Source: Bacteroidota bacterium
GTDB taxonomy: Bacteria; Bacteroidota; Bacteroidia; Chitinophagales; Chitinophagaceae
DNA: 49,777 nucleotides
Reading direction: 5' to 3'
Assembly: GCA_018970395.1 (NCBI GenBank)
Contig: JAGWWM010000015.1
Span: 1 to 49,777 of the forward strand
The position numbers were made by a program, and so were the translations under genes. The notes beneath the pieces are model-generated. The model ran no database searches. It was given only the letters and a program-made list of their open reading frames with translations, and was not told the origin of the DNA. This document shows, piece by piece, positions 35,737-45,066 of the stretch. Numbering within the stretch: position 1 is the stretch's first letter; every line of letters begins with the position of its first letter.

Positions 35737-35872
35737 TTCACGCAAAGTTCGCAAAGGGGGCAAAGACCGCAAAGAGCGTCATGTTGAGCGAAAGCGAAAC
35801 ATCTCAAAAAAAGTCAAAGAGCAAAAGTCAAAACCCATAACTTTTTGGTTTTGCCTTTTGACTTTTGAGTTC
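35737..35872 (+). repeat. Intergenic repeats: CGCAAAG series and AAAAGTCAAAA palindrome
   Basis: First part (35737-35778) has four CGCAAAG/GGCAAAG/ACCGCAAAG-like units, a repeat type I know from many Bacteroidota genomes. Second part (35813-35872) is an imperfect inverted repeat, AAAAGTCAAAACC ... GGTTTTGCCTTTTGACTTTT. A related sequence in reverse orientation stands after the TonB receptor gene at 38083-38120. Confidence 0.6.
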
Positions 35873-35893
35873 TACATGTCATAATCTAAAAAA

Positions 35894-38065
35894 ATGAAAG
35901 AAATATTATTCACAGTACTCCTTGTACTGAACATATCTGTCTTCGCGCAGACAAAAAAATATCCAGAGCCAGAAACAGACACCATCACATTAAGCAGAGA
36001 TCTGGATGATATCGTTGTAACCGCCAATCGGGATAAGGTAAAACGCACAGAAACGCCGATTGCCATTGCTTCCATTTCTGCTAAAACCATCAACGATACC
36101 AAAGCTACTACGATTGATCAGCTGGTCAATAAAGTCAGCGGTGTGTACATGGTCAATCTGGGGAATGAGCAGCACAGCATGGGCATTCGGCAACCGCTGG
36201 GAACAAGAGCAGTATTTATGTATCTGGAAGACGGCATTCCCATCCGTACCAGCGGCGTATTCAATCACAATGCATTAATGGAAATGAATATGGCAGCAGT
36301 GAGAAAGATTGAAGTCGTGAAAGGTCCCAGCAGCAGTTTATACGGAGGTGAAGCAATCGGCGGTGCCGTGAATTTCATTACCCAATCGGGTACTACGGAA
36401 CCTATGGCAAGAATTAGTATCCAGGGAAATGATATCGGCTATAAAAGAATGGATCTGCAGACAGGTTTTTCTTCCGGAAAATTCAAAGCCAATGTGAGTG
36501 GATATTATGCAGCACGAAATGGTGGCTTCTTGCCCTACAGCGATTTCAGCAAATTCATCATTACAGCAAGAGCTGATTATGCATTTTCCAAAAAGACAAA
36601 CTGGGAAAACAGTTTTACCACGATGAACTACACGAGTGATATGAGTGGCGGCGTGGACAGCATTCAATATGTAAGGAAAAGTTTTACGAGTCAGCATACT
36701 TTCACCTGGCGGAACACGAATGTCAGTCGTTTTAGGAGTACCCTTTCCCATGAATGGAATGATCTCGCAAAAACTTCTTTCAGCGGTGTCATAAGAACCA
36801 ATACGCTTGACATGAACGCTTCCTTTAGAGTACGGGATGATTTTAGACCGCAGAACAATAGCGGAAAAAAAGAGTTGGCACACGGAGAAATCAGCGTGAA
36901 TCGTTTTAACAGTTACGTATTGATTGCGCAGCACCGTCAGGAAATTAAGAAAATAAAAACGGTTATTATTGCAGGCGGAACCATTGATTACAGTCCCAAC
37001 ACCCAGGCAGCAAATTATATTAAAATAAAAAAAGATACAATACTGAATCGGTATGTCAGTTATGAAGACCGTAAAGACAGCATGCTTACCGATTATCGCA
37101 ACCATATTCTCAACTACGCCGGATTTATCAATCTTGAATTTAGTCCACTCAAAAATTTAAAGGTCGTCGGGGCTTTGAGATACGATGTATTTCGTTATGG
37201 TTTCAATAACAACTTGGCTCCATCAGCCTTCTCGGGCTCGGCCGATACAACCAATTCATTCCAGGCTTTTGCACCAAAAGTTGGATTTACCTATAATTTA
37301 AAAAAGAATCGTGGCATCTACGCCAATTACAGTCGCGGTTTCGTTCCTCCGCAGGTGGGTGAATTGTACAGAGGAGTGAAAGTGCCTGATCTTTCTCCTT
37401 CAATTTTCGATAATTATGAAATAGGCGGATGGGCAGCAATCGTCAGCAACAAATTATCTTTTGACGTTTCCTTATATCGGCTTGAAGGGAATAATACCAT
37501 CATCAGTGTGCGCTTTGATGACGGGACTTTTGGCAATGCGAATGCGGGAAGAACATTAAGCCAGGGTATTGAACTTGGAATGACAGCCTACCCTTTTCGG
37601 ACTTTACAAATCAGATTCAGCGGAGCATACAGTAAACATGAATTTGTAGCGTATATAGAAGGGAATGAAAGGCAAAGAACGACAACCGATTTCAGCGGCA
37701 AACAAATCAACAGTGCGCCACAATTCATTGCGAACGGAGAAGTTACCTATACACCGGAATTCATCAAAGGATTTCGGCTCCTTGCCGAATGGCAGATAAT
37801 GAGTTCATATTTTATGGATCCAGCCAACCTCTTCAAGTATGAAGGCTTTCATGTGGTCAATCTGCGTGCAGGATACAATTTAAGTCATTCAAAAAATCGC
37901 TTCCTGAAAGGTGCGGAGATATGGTTGAATGTAATTAATGCGCTGGATGCATACTATGCTGTCAATAGCAGCAGAAGTGCTTTTGGTCGTAACTATACTT
38001 TAGGTGAGCCGAGGAATATTAATGTAGGCGTGAGTTATGATGTTGGAAAAATTTTTAGAAAATAA
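35894..38065 (+). CDS. TonB-dependent outer membrane receptor
   Basis: Outer-membrane active transporter of 723 residues. The signal peptide ends SVFAQ (19). The plug domain begins DDIVVTANRDKVKRTETPIA and has VYMVNLGNEQHSMGIRQ and the block VRKIEVVKGPSSSLYGGEAIGGAVNF. The barrel has the usual NYSRGFVPPQVGELYRG and ends with a strand NINVGVSYDVGKIFRK. No N-terminal carboxypeptidase-like domain and no SusD partner are present, so it is of the metal/siderophore/cobalamin class rather than the glycan class. The substrate cannot be read from the sequence; the Cys-rich neighbour would fit a metal. Confidence 0.93.
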   Translation: MKEILFTVLLVLNISVFAQTKKYPEPETDTITLSRDLDDIVVTANRDKVKRTETPIAIASISAKTINDTKATTIDQLVNKVSGVYMVNLGNEQHSMGIRQPLGTRAVFMYLEDGIPIRTSGVFNHNALMEMNMAAVRKIEVVKGPSSSLYGGEAIGGAVNFITQSGTTEPMARISIQGNDIGYKRMDLQTGFSSGKFKANVSGYYAARNGGFLPYSDFSKFIITARADYAFSKKTNWENSFTTMNYTSDMSGGVDSIQYVRKSFTSQHTFTWRNTNVSRFRSTLSHEWNDLAKTSFSGVIRTNTLDMNASFRVRDDFRPQNNSGKKELAHGEISVNRFNSYVLIAQHRQEIKKIKTVIIAGGTIDYSPNTQAANYIKIKKDTILNRYVSYEDRKDSMLTDYRNHILNYAGFINLEFSPLKNLKVVGALRYDVFRYGFNNNLAPSAFSGSADTTNSFQAFAPKVGFTYNLKKNRGIYANYSRGFVPPQVGELYRGVKVPDLSPSIFDNYEIGGWAAIVSNKLSFDVSLYRLEGNNTIISVRFDDGTFGNANAGRTLSQGIELGMTAYPFRTLQIRFSGAYSKHEFVAYIEGNERQRTTTDFSGKQINSAPQFIANGEVTYTPEFIKGFRLLAEWQIMSSYFMDPANLFKYEGFHVVNLRAGYNLSHSKNRFLKGAEIWLNVINALDAYYAVNSSRSAFGRNYTLGEPRNINVGVSYDVGKIFRK

Positions 38066-38082
38066 TAATACAGACACTCAAT

Positions 38083-38120
38083 AAGTCAAAAATAAAAAGA
38101 CAAAACCAAAAGGTTATAGG
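38083..38120 (-). repeat. Inverted partner of the repeat before the TonB receptor
   Basis: AAAGACAAAACCAAAAGGTT and its flanks are similar to the reverse complement of 35830-35865 (AAGGCAAAACCAAAAAGTTATGGG). The two copies therefore flank the receptor gene in opposite orientation. Confidence 0.45.
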
Positions 38121-38138
38121 ATGTAGGTTGTAAGTTGA

Positions 38139-38460
38139 CATCTTAACCTTCAACCCTTATATTTCAGTACGGCCAACGGAAAAAGATTAGTGAACGGAGA
38201 TGAATTATATGCGCAGTATCTGGGAGGAAAATTTCTCTTGGGCGATAAGGAGAAAGATCTCACCGTATCAGACAACTCAAATATTGAAACTAGAACAAAA
38301 CATCTCATCCAATGGGATATCTCCGGATTTTAAATCGTTAAACAGTCAGATCCAAGCGCCTGTTGTAAATATTTCATCTGTAAAAATGGGCGACAGTTTA
38401 TATTGGATTGGAATTTGGATCAGGATTCATATCGAACAGCCAACAATTACGAATTATTAA
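38139..38460 (+). pseudogene. Unrecognised gene remnant without start codon
   Basis: One frame (codons beginning at 38139) reads as convincing protein without a start: LYFSTANGKRLVNGDELY, then AQYLGGKFLLGDKEKDLTVS and IETRTKHLIQWDISGF, up to TAA at 38331-38333. The same frame then continues with FICKNGRQFILDWNLDQDSY before AT-rich DNA. A different-frame ATG frame (38200-38460) is less protein-like. I read this as the internal piece of a decayed gene, family unknown. It holds most of the 420-base gap between the TonB receptor and adk; the last 50 bases are TAATTATTAATTA repeats. Confidence 0.35.
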
Positions 38461-38485
38461 TTATTAATTACTAATTATTAATTAA

Positions 38486-39052
38486 TTATCCCATCACTTC
38501 ACAAATCCGCTCAAAAATATCCTCAATACTCCCTTCTCCGGGGATGGAGGTATAACGATTTAACGCGCGATAATGACCGGCGACGGCGGTTGTTTTATTT
38601 TGATATTCTTCAATACGTGCCCGGATGACAGTTTCATTGCTATCATCACTCCTGCCGCTGGTGAGTCCGCGCTGCAATAATCTTTTTATCAATTCTTCGT
38701 CCGAAACAATCAATGCGATCATAAGATTGATGGAGGCTCCTTTTTCAGCAAGCAACGCATCGAGTGCCTCTGCCTGTGCAACCGTTCGGGGAAAACCGTC
38801 AAATAAAAAACCTTTGGCATCAGCGTGTCTTTCCATTGCTGAACGAATCATGCCTACGACTACAGCATCGGGTACCAGCTGACCTTTATCCATAATCTCT
38901 TTCGCCTGCATACCTAGTGGAGTAGCATTGGCAATTTCGCTGCGTAAGAGATCTCCGGTACTCAAGTGTTTGAGACCAAAGCGCTCGATGATTTTCTCAC
39001 TTTGCGTTCCTTTCCCGCTTCCGGGAGGTCCGAATAAAATTAGATTGAACAT
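38486..39052 (-). CDS. adk: Adenylate kinase
   Basis: Balances ATP, ADP and AMP. The protein has 188 residues, the short-lid form without a zinc finger. P-loop GPPGSGKGTQSEKI (8-21), AMP-binding LSTGDLLRSEIA, GFLFDGFPRTVAQAEAL and the lid with LQRGLTSGRSDD are all present. A TATCTTTG box on the minus strand (plus 39072-39079) lies 20 bases upstream of the start. It stands alone between a gene remnant and msrB. Confidence 0.96.
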   Translation of the reverse strand: MFNLILFGPPGSGKGTQSEKIIERFGLKHLSTGDLLRSEIANATPLGMQAKEIMDKGQLVPDAVVVGMIRSAMERHADAKGFLFDGFPRTVAQAEALDALLAEKGASINLMIALIVSDEELIKRLLQRGLTSGRSDDSNETVIRARIEEYQNKTTAVAGHYRALNRYTSIPGEGSIEDIFERICEVMG

Positions 39053-39167
39053 GTGATGGTTTGAGACAGGTCAAAGATAAAAACGATTCCACAAAAAAGG
39101 AGGGTTGTGAACCTATATTCTTTAGAATTGTTGTATTCATTGAACGAGCAAACAATCGTAAGCATAA

Positions 39168-39698
39168 ATGGGTTCGATTAAAAACATATTATTGACAGTC
39201 ATTTTAGCGACCCAATTTTTAGTATTAAGTTGCCATTCTCAATCCACTAAAAATCATTCCATGAATACTTCACAAAAACATGAATATTACTCTCGCACAG
39301 ACAGCAGCAAACTGGATTTGACAGACGAAGAATGGAAAAAATTACTTTCCGAGGAGCAGTTTTATATTGCCCGTCAGAAAGGAACCGAGCGTCCCTGGAC
39401 TAGTCAGTTTGAGCATTCCAAAGAAGCCGGAAATTATTACTGTGCCGCTTGCGGCAATGCTTTGTTTCAAAGTAATACCAAATTTGAAAGCGGCTGCGGC
39501 TGGCCAAGCTTCTTTCAACCCATTCATAAAGGCGCCTTGATTTATACACCCGATCATAGTCATGGTATGAACCGAACCGAGGTTCAATGCGGCAGGTGCA
39601 AAGCGCATTTAGGACATGTATTTGAAGACGGTCCACCTCCTACCGGTTTACGATATTGCATTAATGGCGTCATTCTGGATTTTGAAAAATCTGAATGA
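39168..39698 (+). CDS. msrB: Peptide-methionine (R)-S-oxide reductase, lipoprotein form
   Basis: Repairs methionine-R-sulfoxide in proteins. The protein has 176 residues. An N-terminal lipobox (LVLSC, Cys22) places it on the membrane facing the periplasm. The MsrB domain follows: LDLTDEEWKKLLSEEQFYIARQKGTERPW, the zinc Cys pairs CAAC and CGRC, the GCGWPSFF block, and the catalytic Cys in RYCINGVIL. It probably protects envelope proteins from oxidation. Its reductant is unknown; no MsrA is nearby. Confidence 0.92.
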   Translation: MGSIKNILLTVILATQFLVLSCHSQSTKNHSMNTSQKHEYYSRTDSSKLDLTDEEWKKLLSEEQFYIARQKGTERPWTSQFEHSKEAGNYYCAACGNALFQSNTKFESGCGWPSFFQPIHKGALIYTPDHSHGMNRTEVQCGRCKAHLGHVFEDGPPPTGLRYCINGVILDFEKSE

Positions 39699-39780
39699 TA
39701 GAAGTAAATGGTTGTTTTTCTGGCAGTAATAGCTTTAAACCTTTAGTGCTAACTTGAGTCAAAGTTGAAATCGCTTCGTA

Positions 39781-40347
39781 TTGAATACTGCCGGAAATAC
39801 AGTGCATCCCGAGGATACAACCCTGCTAGAATGGTTTCGTCAGCCGGAAACGAAGGACAAATCCTTTACATTGCTGGTCAAAAAATATCAGGAAAAATTG
39901 TACTGGCACATCAGAAGAATGGTGGTTACCCATGAAAATGCGAACGATGTACTTCAAAATATGTTTATTAAGGTTTGGAAAGGACTGGAAAATTTCAGGG
40001 AAGACAGTCAGCTTTTTACCTGGCTGTATCGTATCGCCACCAACGAAAGTTTGAGTTTTCTGGAGCAGCAAAAGAAAAAAAGAGTGCTCTCCATTTCGCC
40101 GGAGGGAACTGATTTGTCTGAAAGTATCCGGGCAGACCCCTATTATGACCCGCATAAACTGGAATGGAAACTGCAACTGGCCATTCAAAGTTTACCTGAA
40201 AAGCAAAGAGCTGTTTTCAATCTGAGGTATTATGACGAAATGCCTTATCAGGAAATGAGCAAGATTTTAAATACCAGCGAAGGTGCCTTAAAAGCCAGTT
40301 ATCATCATGCAGTAAAAAAAATTGAGGATTTTATATTGAACCATTAA
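39781..40347 (+). CDS. ECF RNA polymerase sigma factor
   Basis: Sigma-70 family, ECF type, 188 residues. Region 2 spans about 28-95 (FTLLVKKYQEKLYWHIRRMV, NDVLQNMFIKVWKGL, FTWLYRIATNESLSFL) and region 4 about 135-185 (LPEKQRAVFNLRYYDEMPYQEMSKILN). The start is TTG: an in-frame TGA lies four codons before it, and the first ATG falls inside region 2. The next gene, 34 bases downstream, encodes a one-helix membrane protein that could be its anti-sigma factor, and a Spy-like gene follows. Confidence 0.9.
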   Translation: MNTAGNTVHPEDTTLLEWFRQPETKDKSFTLLVKKYQEKLYWHIRRMVVTHENANDVLQNMFIKVWKGLENFREDSQLFTWLYRIATNESLSFLEQQKKKRVLSISPEGTDLSESIRADPYYDPHKLEWKLQLAIQSLPEKQRAVFNLRYYDEMPYQEMSKILNTSEGALKASYHHAVKKIEDFILNH

Positions 40348-40381
40348 ACCTATTACCCATTTTAAAGTCTATTTTCAACGA

Positions 40382-40840
40382 ATGGAAACCAGAGAAACGA
40401 TACAAAAAGAGTTAGCAACAATTGCCACGAATCTTTCCGATTTACCCAAACAGACTCCTTATCAAGCTCCGGAAGGATATTTTAGTGGGCTGTCGGAAAC
40501 TTTAATCAGTACGGCAAAGGAATCACCATCCGGCAAGGTAAGAACACTATTTGTGCGTTTGGCAGTCGCAGCTTGTGTGGCAGGATTAATTTCCTTAAGC
40601 ATCTACATAGCCATACAAGGAAGTCATAGTGAACCAATGGTGAAAACAGAAGCAGCCATTCTATCAGAGTTGGATACGTTAAACCAAAATGACCTAATCG
40701 CTTATCTTGAAATACATGCTCAACCTGGAGACATGCTGACCATTGAAAAAAATCTGGAAAACACGTATTTGTCTTCTTCTGAACAAAATGAGGATATTTT
40801 ATTATCAGAGCTGCTGGAGGACGTATCCGAACAATTGTAA
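40382..40840 (+). CDS. Single-pass membrane protein, putative anti-sigma factor
   Basis: Protein of 152 residues with no named domain that I recognise. The cytosolic N-terminus (1-58) has YQAPEGYFSGLSETL, a motif I associate with small proteins next to ECF sigma genes in Bacteroidota. One transmembrane helix lies near 60-80 (LAVAACVAGLISLSIYIAI), then an acidic outer part (LDTLNQNDLIAYLE, ILLSELLEDVSEQL). The anti-sigma role is inferred from position and topology. Confidence 0.65.
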   Translation: METRETIQKELATIATNLSDLPKQTPYQAPEGYFSGLSETLISTAKESPSGKVRTLFVRLAVAACVAGLISLSIYIAIQGSHSEPMVKTEAAILSELDTLNQNDLIAYLEIHAQPGDMLTIEKNLENTYLSSSEQNEDILLSELLEDVSEQL

Positions 40841-40866
40841 TTTTTTTTGAATCTAAAATTTATGTT

Positions 40867-41313
40867 ATGAAAAAATTATTGTTATTGATCAGTTTTATTT
40901 TATTGAGTCAGTTGACGATTATCGCACAGGATGCTCCGCCCGAGCCCAATCCTAAAGCAGAAGAAAAAATTCAATCGCTGGAAGTAGCTTTTATCAGCAG
41001 AAAACTGGAGCTAACGCCGGAAGAAGCGCAAAAATTCTGGCCGGTTTTCAATGAGTATAAAAAGGAAGTACGTAAGATTCATCAGGAACATCGTAAAAAT
41101 CCGAACGCCGATGTATTGGAAATGGAGCAAAATCTCCTCAATACCCGAAAAAAATATCGCGAACAGTTTACTGGAGTAATCGGACAAACCCGCATGAACG
41201 AATTTTTTAAAGCAGAACATCAATTTAAGGCGGTTTTATTAAACAAAATAAAGGAGCGCCGCCCTGAAAGACCCGGCGGAGGCATCCCAAAAGAAAGAAG
41301 ATCTAAAAATTAG
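40867..41313 (+). CDS. Spy/CpxP-like periplasmic protein
   Basis: Protein of 148 residues with a signal peptide (1-20, ending IIAQ), then an all-helical, charged body: FISRKLELTPEEAQKFWPVFNEYKKE, HRKNPNADVLEMEQNLLNT and GQTRMNEFFKAEHQFK. The LTPEEAQKFWP element matches the LTxxQ-type motif of Spy/CpxP and heavy-metal-sensor proteins. In the sigma-TM protein-Spy order it may be the stress sensor or a chaperone target of the sigma factor. A terminator follows 58 bases after the stop. Confidence 0.75.
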   Translation: MKKLLLLISFILLSQLTIIAQDAPPEPNPKAEEKIQSLEVAFISRKLELTPEEAQKFWPVFNEYKKEVRKIHQEHRKNPNADVLEMEQNLLNTRKKYREQFTGVIGQTRMNEFFKAEHQFKAVLLNKIKERRPERPGGGIPKERRSKN

Positions 41314-41370
41314 TTGGAAGTAATAAATTTTCGCTTTACATTTGCATTAGGTGTTTTTCATAGGTTAGCA

Positions 41371-41407
41371 ACGGCCGACTCTTTTTAGGGTTGGCCTATT
41401 TTTTTTG
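41371..41407 (+). terminator. Terminator after the sigma factor cluster
   Basis: GGCCGAC ... GTTGGCC stem with one G-T pair (41373-41379 and 41390-41396), followed by TATTTTTTTTT. It closes the sigma operon before dnaE. Confidence 0.7.
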
Positions 41408-41439
41408 GATTAATAATTAGTAATTAAGAATTAATAATT

Positions 41440-44400
41440 GTGAGCCGTTTTTCCCATTTACACGTACATACCCAATACTCATTGCTTGATGGCGCGGCAA
41501 GTATTGATGCTTTATATAAAAAAGCAATCAAAGATAATATGCCCGCTTTGGCGATTACCGATCACGGAAACATGTTCGGCGTTTTTCAATTCGTAGCCCA
41601 GGCCAACAAACATAAAAATGAAGATGGCAGTCTGAAAGTAAAACCGATTGTAGGTTGTGAATTTTATATCACAGAGAACAGACATAAAAAAACATTCAGC
41701 AAAGATGAAAAAGATCCACGCCACCATCAGGTGCTGCTGGCAAAAAATGAAATCGGGTATCAGAATCTGGTCAAACTGACTTCTCTCGGTTTTATTGAAG
41801 GGATGTACAGCAAATATCCGCGTATCGACAAGGAACTGATTCATAAATACCATGAAGGATTAATTGCGACCACTTGTTGTCTGGGTGCTCTTGTACCACA
41901 AACTCTTTTGCAAAAAGGCGAAGCCGAAGCAGAAAACGAATTCAAATGGTGGCTGAATATTTTTCAGGAAGATTACTATGTTGAATTGCAACGGCACGGC
42001 ATGGCGGAGCAGGATAAAGTAAATGAAGTGTTGTTGCGATTCGCTAGAAAATACAATGTAAAAATAATTGCGAGCAATGATTCACACTATGTGGATCAGA
42101 CCGATTTCAATGCCCATGATATTTTGCTATGTATCAACACCGGAGAGAAATTAGCTACCCCTGCACTGCGTGAATTCACCGATGATGATCTGAATGTCAA
42201 GAACAAACGTTTTGCCTTTCCGAATGATCAGTTTTATTTCAAAACAACGGCGGAAATGAAAAAAACTTTTGAAGAACTGCCGGAAGCAATTGACAACACC
42301 AATGAAATCGCAGATAAGGTACAGGTTCTCAATCTCAAGAAAGATATTTTATTGCCTGCCTTTCCAATTCCCAAAAATTTTCAGATTCATGAAGACAACA
42401 ATTTAAATCAGTGGGAATTTTTAAAACATATTACTTATGAAGGAGCTAAAACACGATACAGTGAGATTACCGAAGAGATAAGGGAGCGAATCGATTTTGA
42501 ATTATTTACGATTAAAACAATGGGATTTGCCGGGTATTTTTTAATTGTGAGTGATTTCATCAAAGCCGGTCGTGAGCTGGGTGTTTTTGTAGGACCCGGC
42601 CGCGGTTCCGCGGCCGGCAGCGTGGTCGCCTATACGATCGGGATTACTAACATTGATCCGATCAAATACAACCTCCTGTTCGAACGTTTCCTGAATCCCG
42701 ACCGAAAGTCCATGCCGGATATCGATACTGACTTTGATGATGAAGGTCGACAAAAAGTAATCGACTACGTAGTGGATAAATACGGCAAAAACCAGGTGGC
42801 ACAAATCGTTACCTACGGTACCATGGCGGCCAAAATGAGCATCAAAGACGTTGCCCGCGTGATGGATCTCCCCCTGCCCGAAAGCAATGCCCTCGCCAAA
42901 CTCGTTCCGGAAAAACCCGGGATCAGTCTCAAAAGAGTACTCCACGCCCCTCTTAAAGGCGAAGGCAGTTTGGAAGAAAAAGAAACCCTTCAAAGTGAAG
43001 ACCTTGAACTAGTCAAAAAAATACGTGATATCTACGCCGGTGAAACCCTCGCCGCTTCCATCCTCCGTGAAGCTGAAATCCTCGAAGGATCCGTGCGCAA
43101 TACCGGCATCCATGCAGCGGGTATCATCATCGCACCTAAAGACCTTACTGAATTAATACCCGTATGCAAATCAAAAGATTCTGATTTATGGATCACACAG
43201 ATTGAAGGCAATATCATCGAAGATGCGGGGGTGATTAAGATGGACTTCCTCGGACTAAAAACCCTCACCATCATCAAAAACGCTTTAGCACTCATCAAAC
43301 ACAACCATGATATTGAAATAGATATTGACCAAATACCGCTGGATGATGCAAAGACTTTCGAACTCTATCAAAGAGGCGACACGATCGGCACTTTCCAGTT
43401 TGAAAGTGTGGGTATGCAGAAATACCTGAAAGATCTCAAGCCCGATCAGTTTGCAGATCTGATTGCGATGAACGCACTGTATCGTCCTGGACCGCTTTCC
43501 TATATCCCCAACTTCATCAAGCGTAAACATGGCAAGGAAGCCATCTCCTACGATCTGCCTGAAATGGAAGAATACCTGAAAGAGACATACGGCATCACGG
43601 TGTATCAGGAACAGGTGATGCTGCTCGCACAAAAATTGGCCGGCTTCAGTAAAGGAGATGCGGATGTGCTGCGTAAAGCGATGGGTAAAAAAGACCGCAA
43701 CACGCTCGATAAAATGAAAAGCAAGTTTATTGACGGAGCGGTGAGCAAAAATCATCCTAACGATAAGCTTGAAAAAATATGGACCGACTGGGAAGCATTC
43801 GCTCAATACGCTTTCAATAAATCACATTCTACCTGCTATGCATTTGTGGCTTATCAGACTGCTTATCTGAAAGCCCATTATCCGGGTGAATATATGAGTG
43901 CCGTACTCAACAACGCCGGCAGCATTGAAAAAATCACTTTCTTCATGGAAGAGTGCCAACGGATGGGGTTGAAAGTGCTGGGGCCTGACATCAACGAATC
44001 GCTCTCCGGTTTTGCTGTGAATAAGGAAAGAATTATCAGAATGGGATTGGGCGGTCTCAAAGGTGTGGGCGAAGCGGCTGTAGAAAGTATTATCGAAGAA
44101 AGAAATAACGGAACCTTCAAGGATATTTTTGATTTCATCAAACGCGTCAATCAAAGAAGTGTCAATAAAAAATCCATTGAATGCCTGATCTATGCAGGAG
44201 CATTTGATTCTTTCAAAAATCTGCATCGGGCACAATACTTTTTTACTCCTCCGGGTGAACAGCAGACCACACTGGAAAAAATTATTCAGTTTGGAAACCG
44301 CTTCCAGGCGAATAAAACACAAAATACCAATACCCTCTTTGGCGACTCAATGATGATGGATATCCCTACTCCCAAAATCGCACCCTGTGAAGAATGGTCG

Positions 44401-45066
44401 CTCACCGAAAAACTCAATTATGAAAAAGAAATAACCGGCATGTTCATCAGCGGTCACCCGCTCGATCATTTCAAATTCGAACTGCGCCATTATAAACTGA
44501 CTACCCTCGAAGCATTCAATGAAATCAAAGCCACGATTTCTCCTCAAACTTATCAGGGACAATCGTTTCGCATTGCCGGATTAGTGACGGATGGACAGCA
44601 TCGTCTTACGAAAAACGGAAAACAGTTTGGCGTATTGCATATTGAAGATTATACAGGCAAAACGGAAATTGCCTTATTCGGAGACGATTACGTGCGGCAT
44701 AAGGAATATTTTCAACCCGGCACCATCCTTTACATTACGGGTGGGTTTAAAACCCGCTGGAACACCTCCGACCAACTGGAATTTAAACCTGAAAAATTTG
44801 GATTACTGGAAGGAATGAAAAACAAGCTGACGAAACAAATCACCCTCATCACCGAAGCTGCATTTGTGGATGAAAATACCATCCAATTTTTGGAGCAACA
44901 GGTAAAAAAGCACCCCGGATCAACTAGCCTGAAATTTTTTATCAAAGATGAAATCAACCAACTTAAAGTAAGTCTGAACGCAGCAAGTGGGATCACAATG
45001 AATGACGAACTGACTGGCTTCCTGCTTGAACATCCGGAGTTTGAAGTAGCGGTGGCAGTAGGTTGA
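41440..45066 (+). CDS. dnaE: DNA polymerase III subunit alpha
   Basis: Replicative polymerase of 1208 residues, full length. It starts with GTG, giving MSRFSHLHVHTQYSLLDGA, the PHP domain start. The palm has GPGRGSAAGSVVAY and the catalytic PDIDTDFDD with Asp427 and Asp429. Fingers and helix-hairpin-helix (MGLGGLKGVGEAAVESI) follow, then the OB fold (FRIAGLVTDGQHRLTKNGK) and a short C-terminal domain. AT-rich TAATTAGTAATTA-type repeats stand before the start. TTGATTTG repeats begin in the stop codon. Confidence 0.97.
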   Translation: MSRFSHLHVHTQYSLLDGAASIDALYKKAIKDNMPALAITDHGNMFGVFQFVAQANKHKNEDGSLKVKPIVGCEFYITENRHKKTFSKDEKDPRHHQVLLAKNEIGYQNLVKLTSLGFIEGMYSKYPRIDKELIHKYHEGLIATTCCLGALVPQTLLQKGEAEAENEFKWWLNIFQEDYYVELQRHGMAEQDKVNEVLLRFARKYNVKIIASNDSHYVDQTDFNAHDILLCINTGEKLATPALREFTDDDLNVKNKRFAFPNDQFYFKTTAEMKKTFEELPEAIDNTNEIADKVQVLNLKKDILLPAFPIPKNFQIHEDNNLNQWEFLKHITYEGAKTRYSEITEEIRERIDFELFTIKTMGFAGYFLIVSDFIKAGRELGVFVGPGRGSAAGSVVAYTIGITNIDPIKYNLLFERFLNPDRKSMPDIDTDFDDEGRQKVIDYVVDKYGKNQVAQIVTYGTMAAKMSIKDVARVMDLPLPESNALAKLVPEKPGISLKRVLHAPLKGEGSLEEKETLQSEDLELVKKIRDIYAGETLAASILREAEILEGSVRNTGIHAAGIIIAPKDLTELIPVCKSKDSDLWITQIEGNIIEDAGVIKMDFLGLKTLTIIKNALALIKHNHDIEIDIDQIPLDDAKTFELYQRGDTIGTFQFESVGMQKYLKDLKPDQFADLIAMNALYRPGPLSYIPNFIKRKHGKEAISYDLPEMEEYLKETYGITVYQEQVMLLAQKLAGFSKGDADVLRKAMGKKDRNTLDKMKSKFIDGAVSKNHPNDKLEKIWTDWEAFAQYAFNKSHSTCYAFVAYQTAYLKAHYPGEYMSAVLNNAGSIEKITFFMEECQRMGLKVLGPDINESLSGFAVNKERIIRMGLGGLKGVGEAAVESIIEERNNGTFKDIFDFIKRVNQRSVNKKSIECLIYAGAFDSFKNLHRAQYFFTPPGEQQTTLEKIIQFGNRFQANKTQNTNTLFGDSMMMDIPTPKIAPCEEWSLTEKLNYEKEITGMFISGHPLDHFKFELRHYKLTTLEAFNEIKATISPQTYQGQSFRIAGLVTDGQHRLTKNGKQFGVLHIEDYTGKTEIALFGDDYVRHKEYFQPGTILYITGGFKTRWNTSDQLEFKPEKFGLLEGMKNKLTKQITLITEAAFVDENTIQFLEQQVKKHPGSTSLKFFIKDEINQLKVSLNAASGITMNDELTGFLLEHPEFEVAVAVG

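Noticed and set aside
36338-37105. 255-codon minus-strand frame inside the TonB receptor gene
   Set aside because: Opposite strand of conserved plug and barrel sequence; no start context and no recognisable domain.
38200-38460. 86-codon ATG reading frame between the TonB receptor and adk
   Set aside because: Another frame over the same bases is more protein-like, and this one runs into AT-rich repeats. Not called as a gene.
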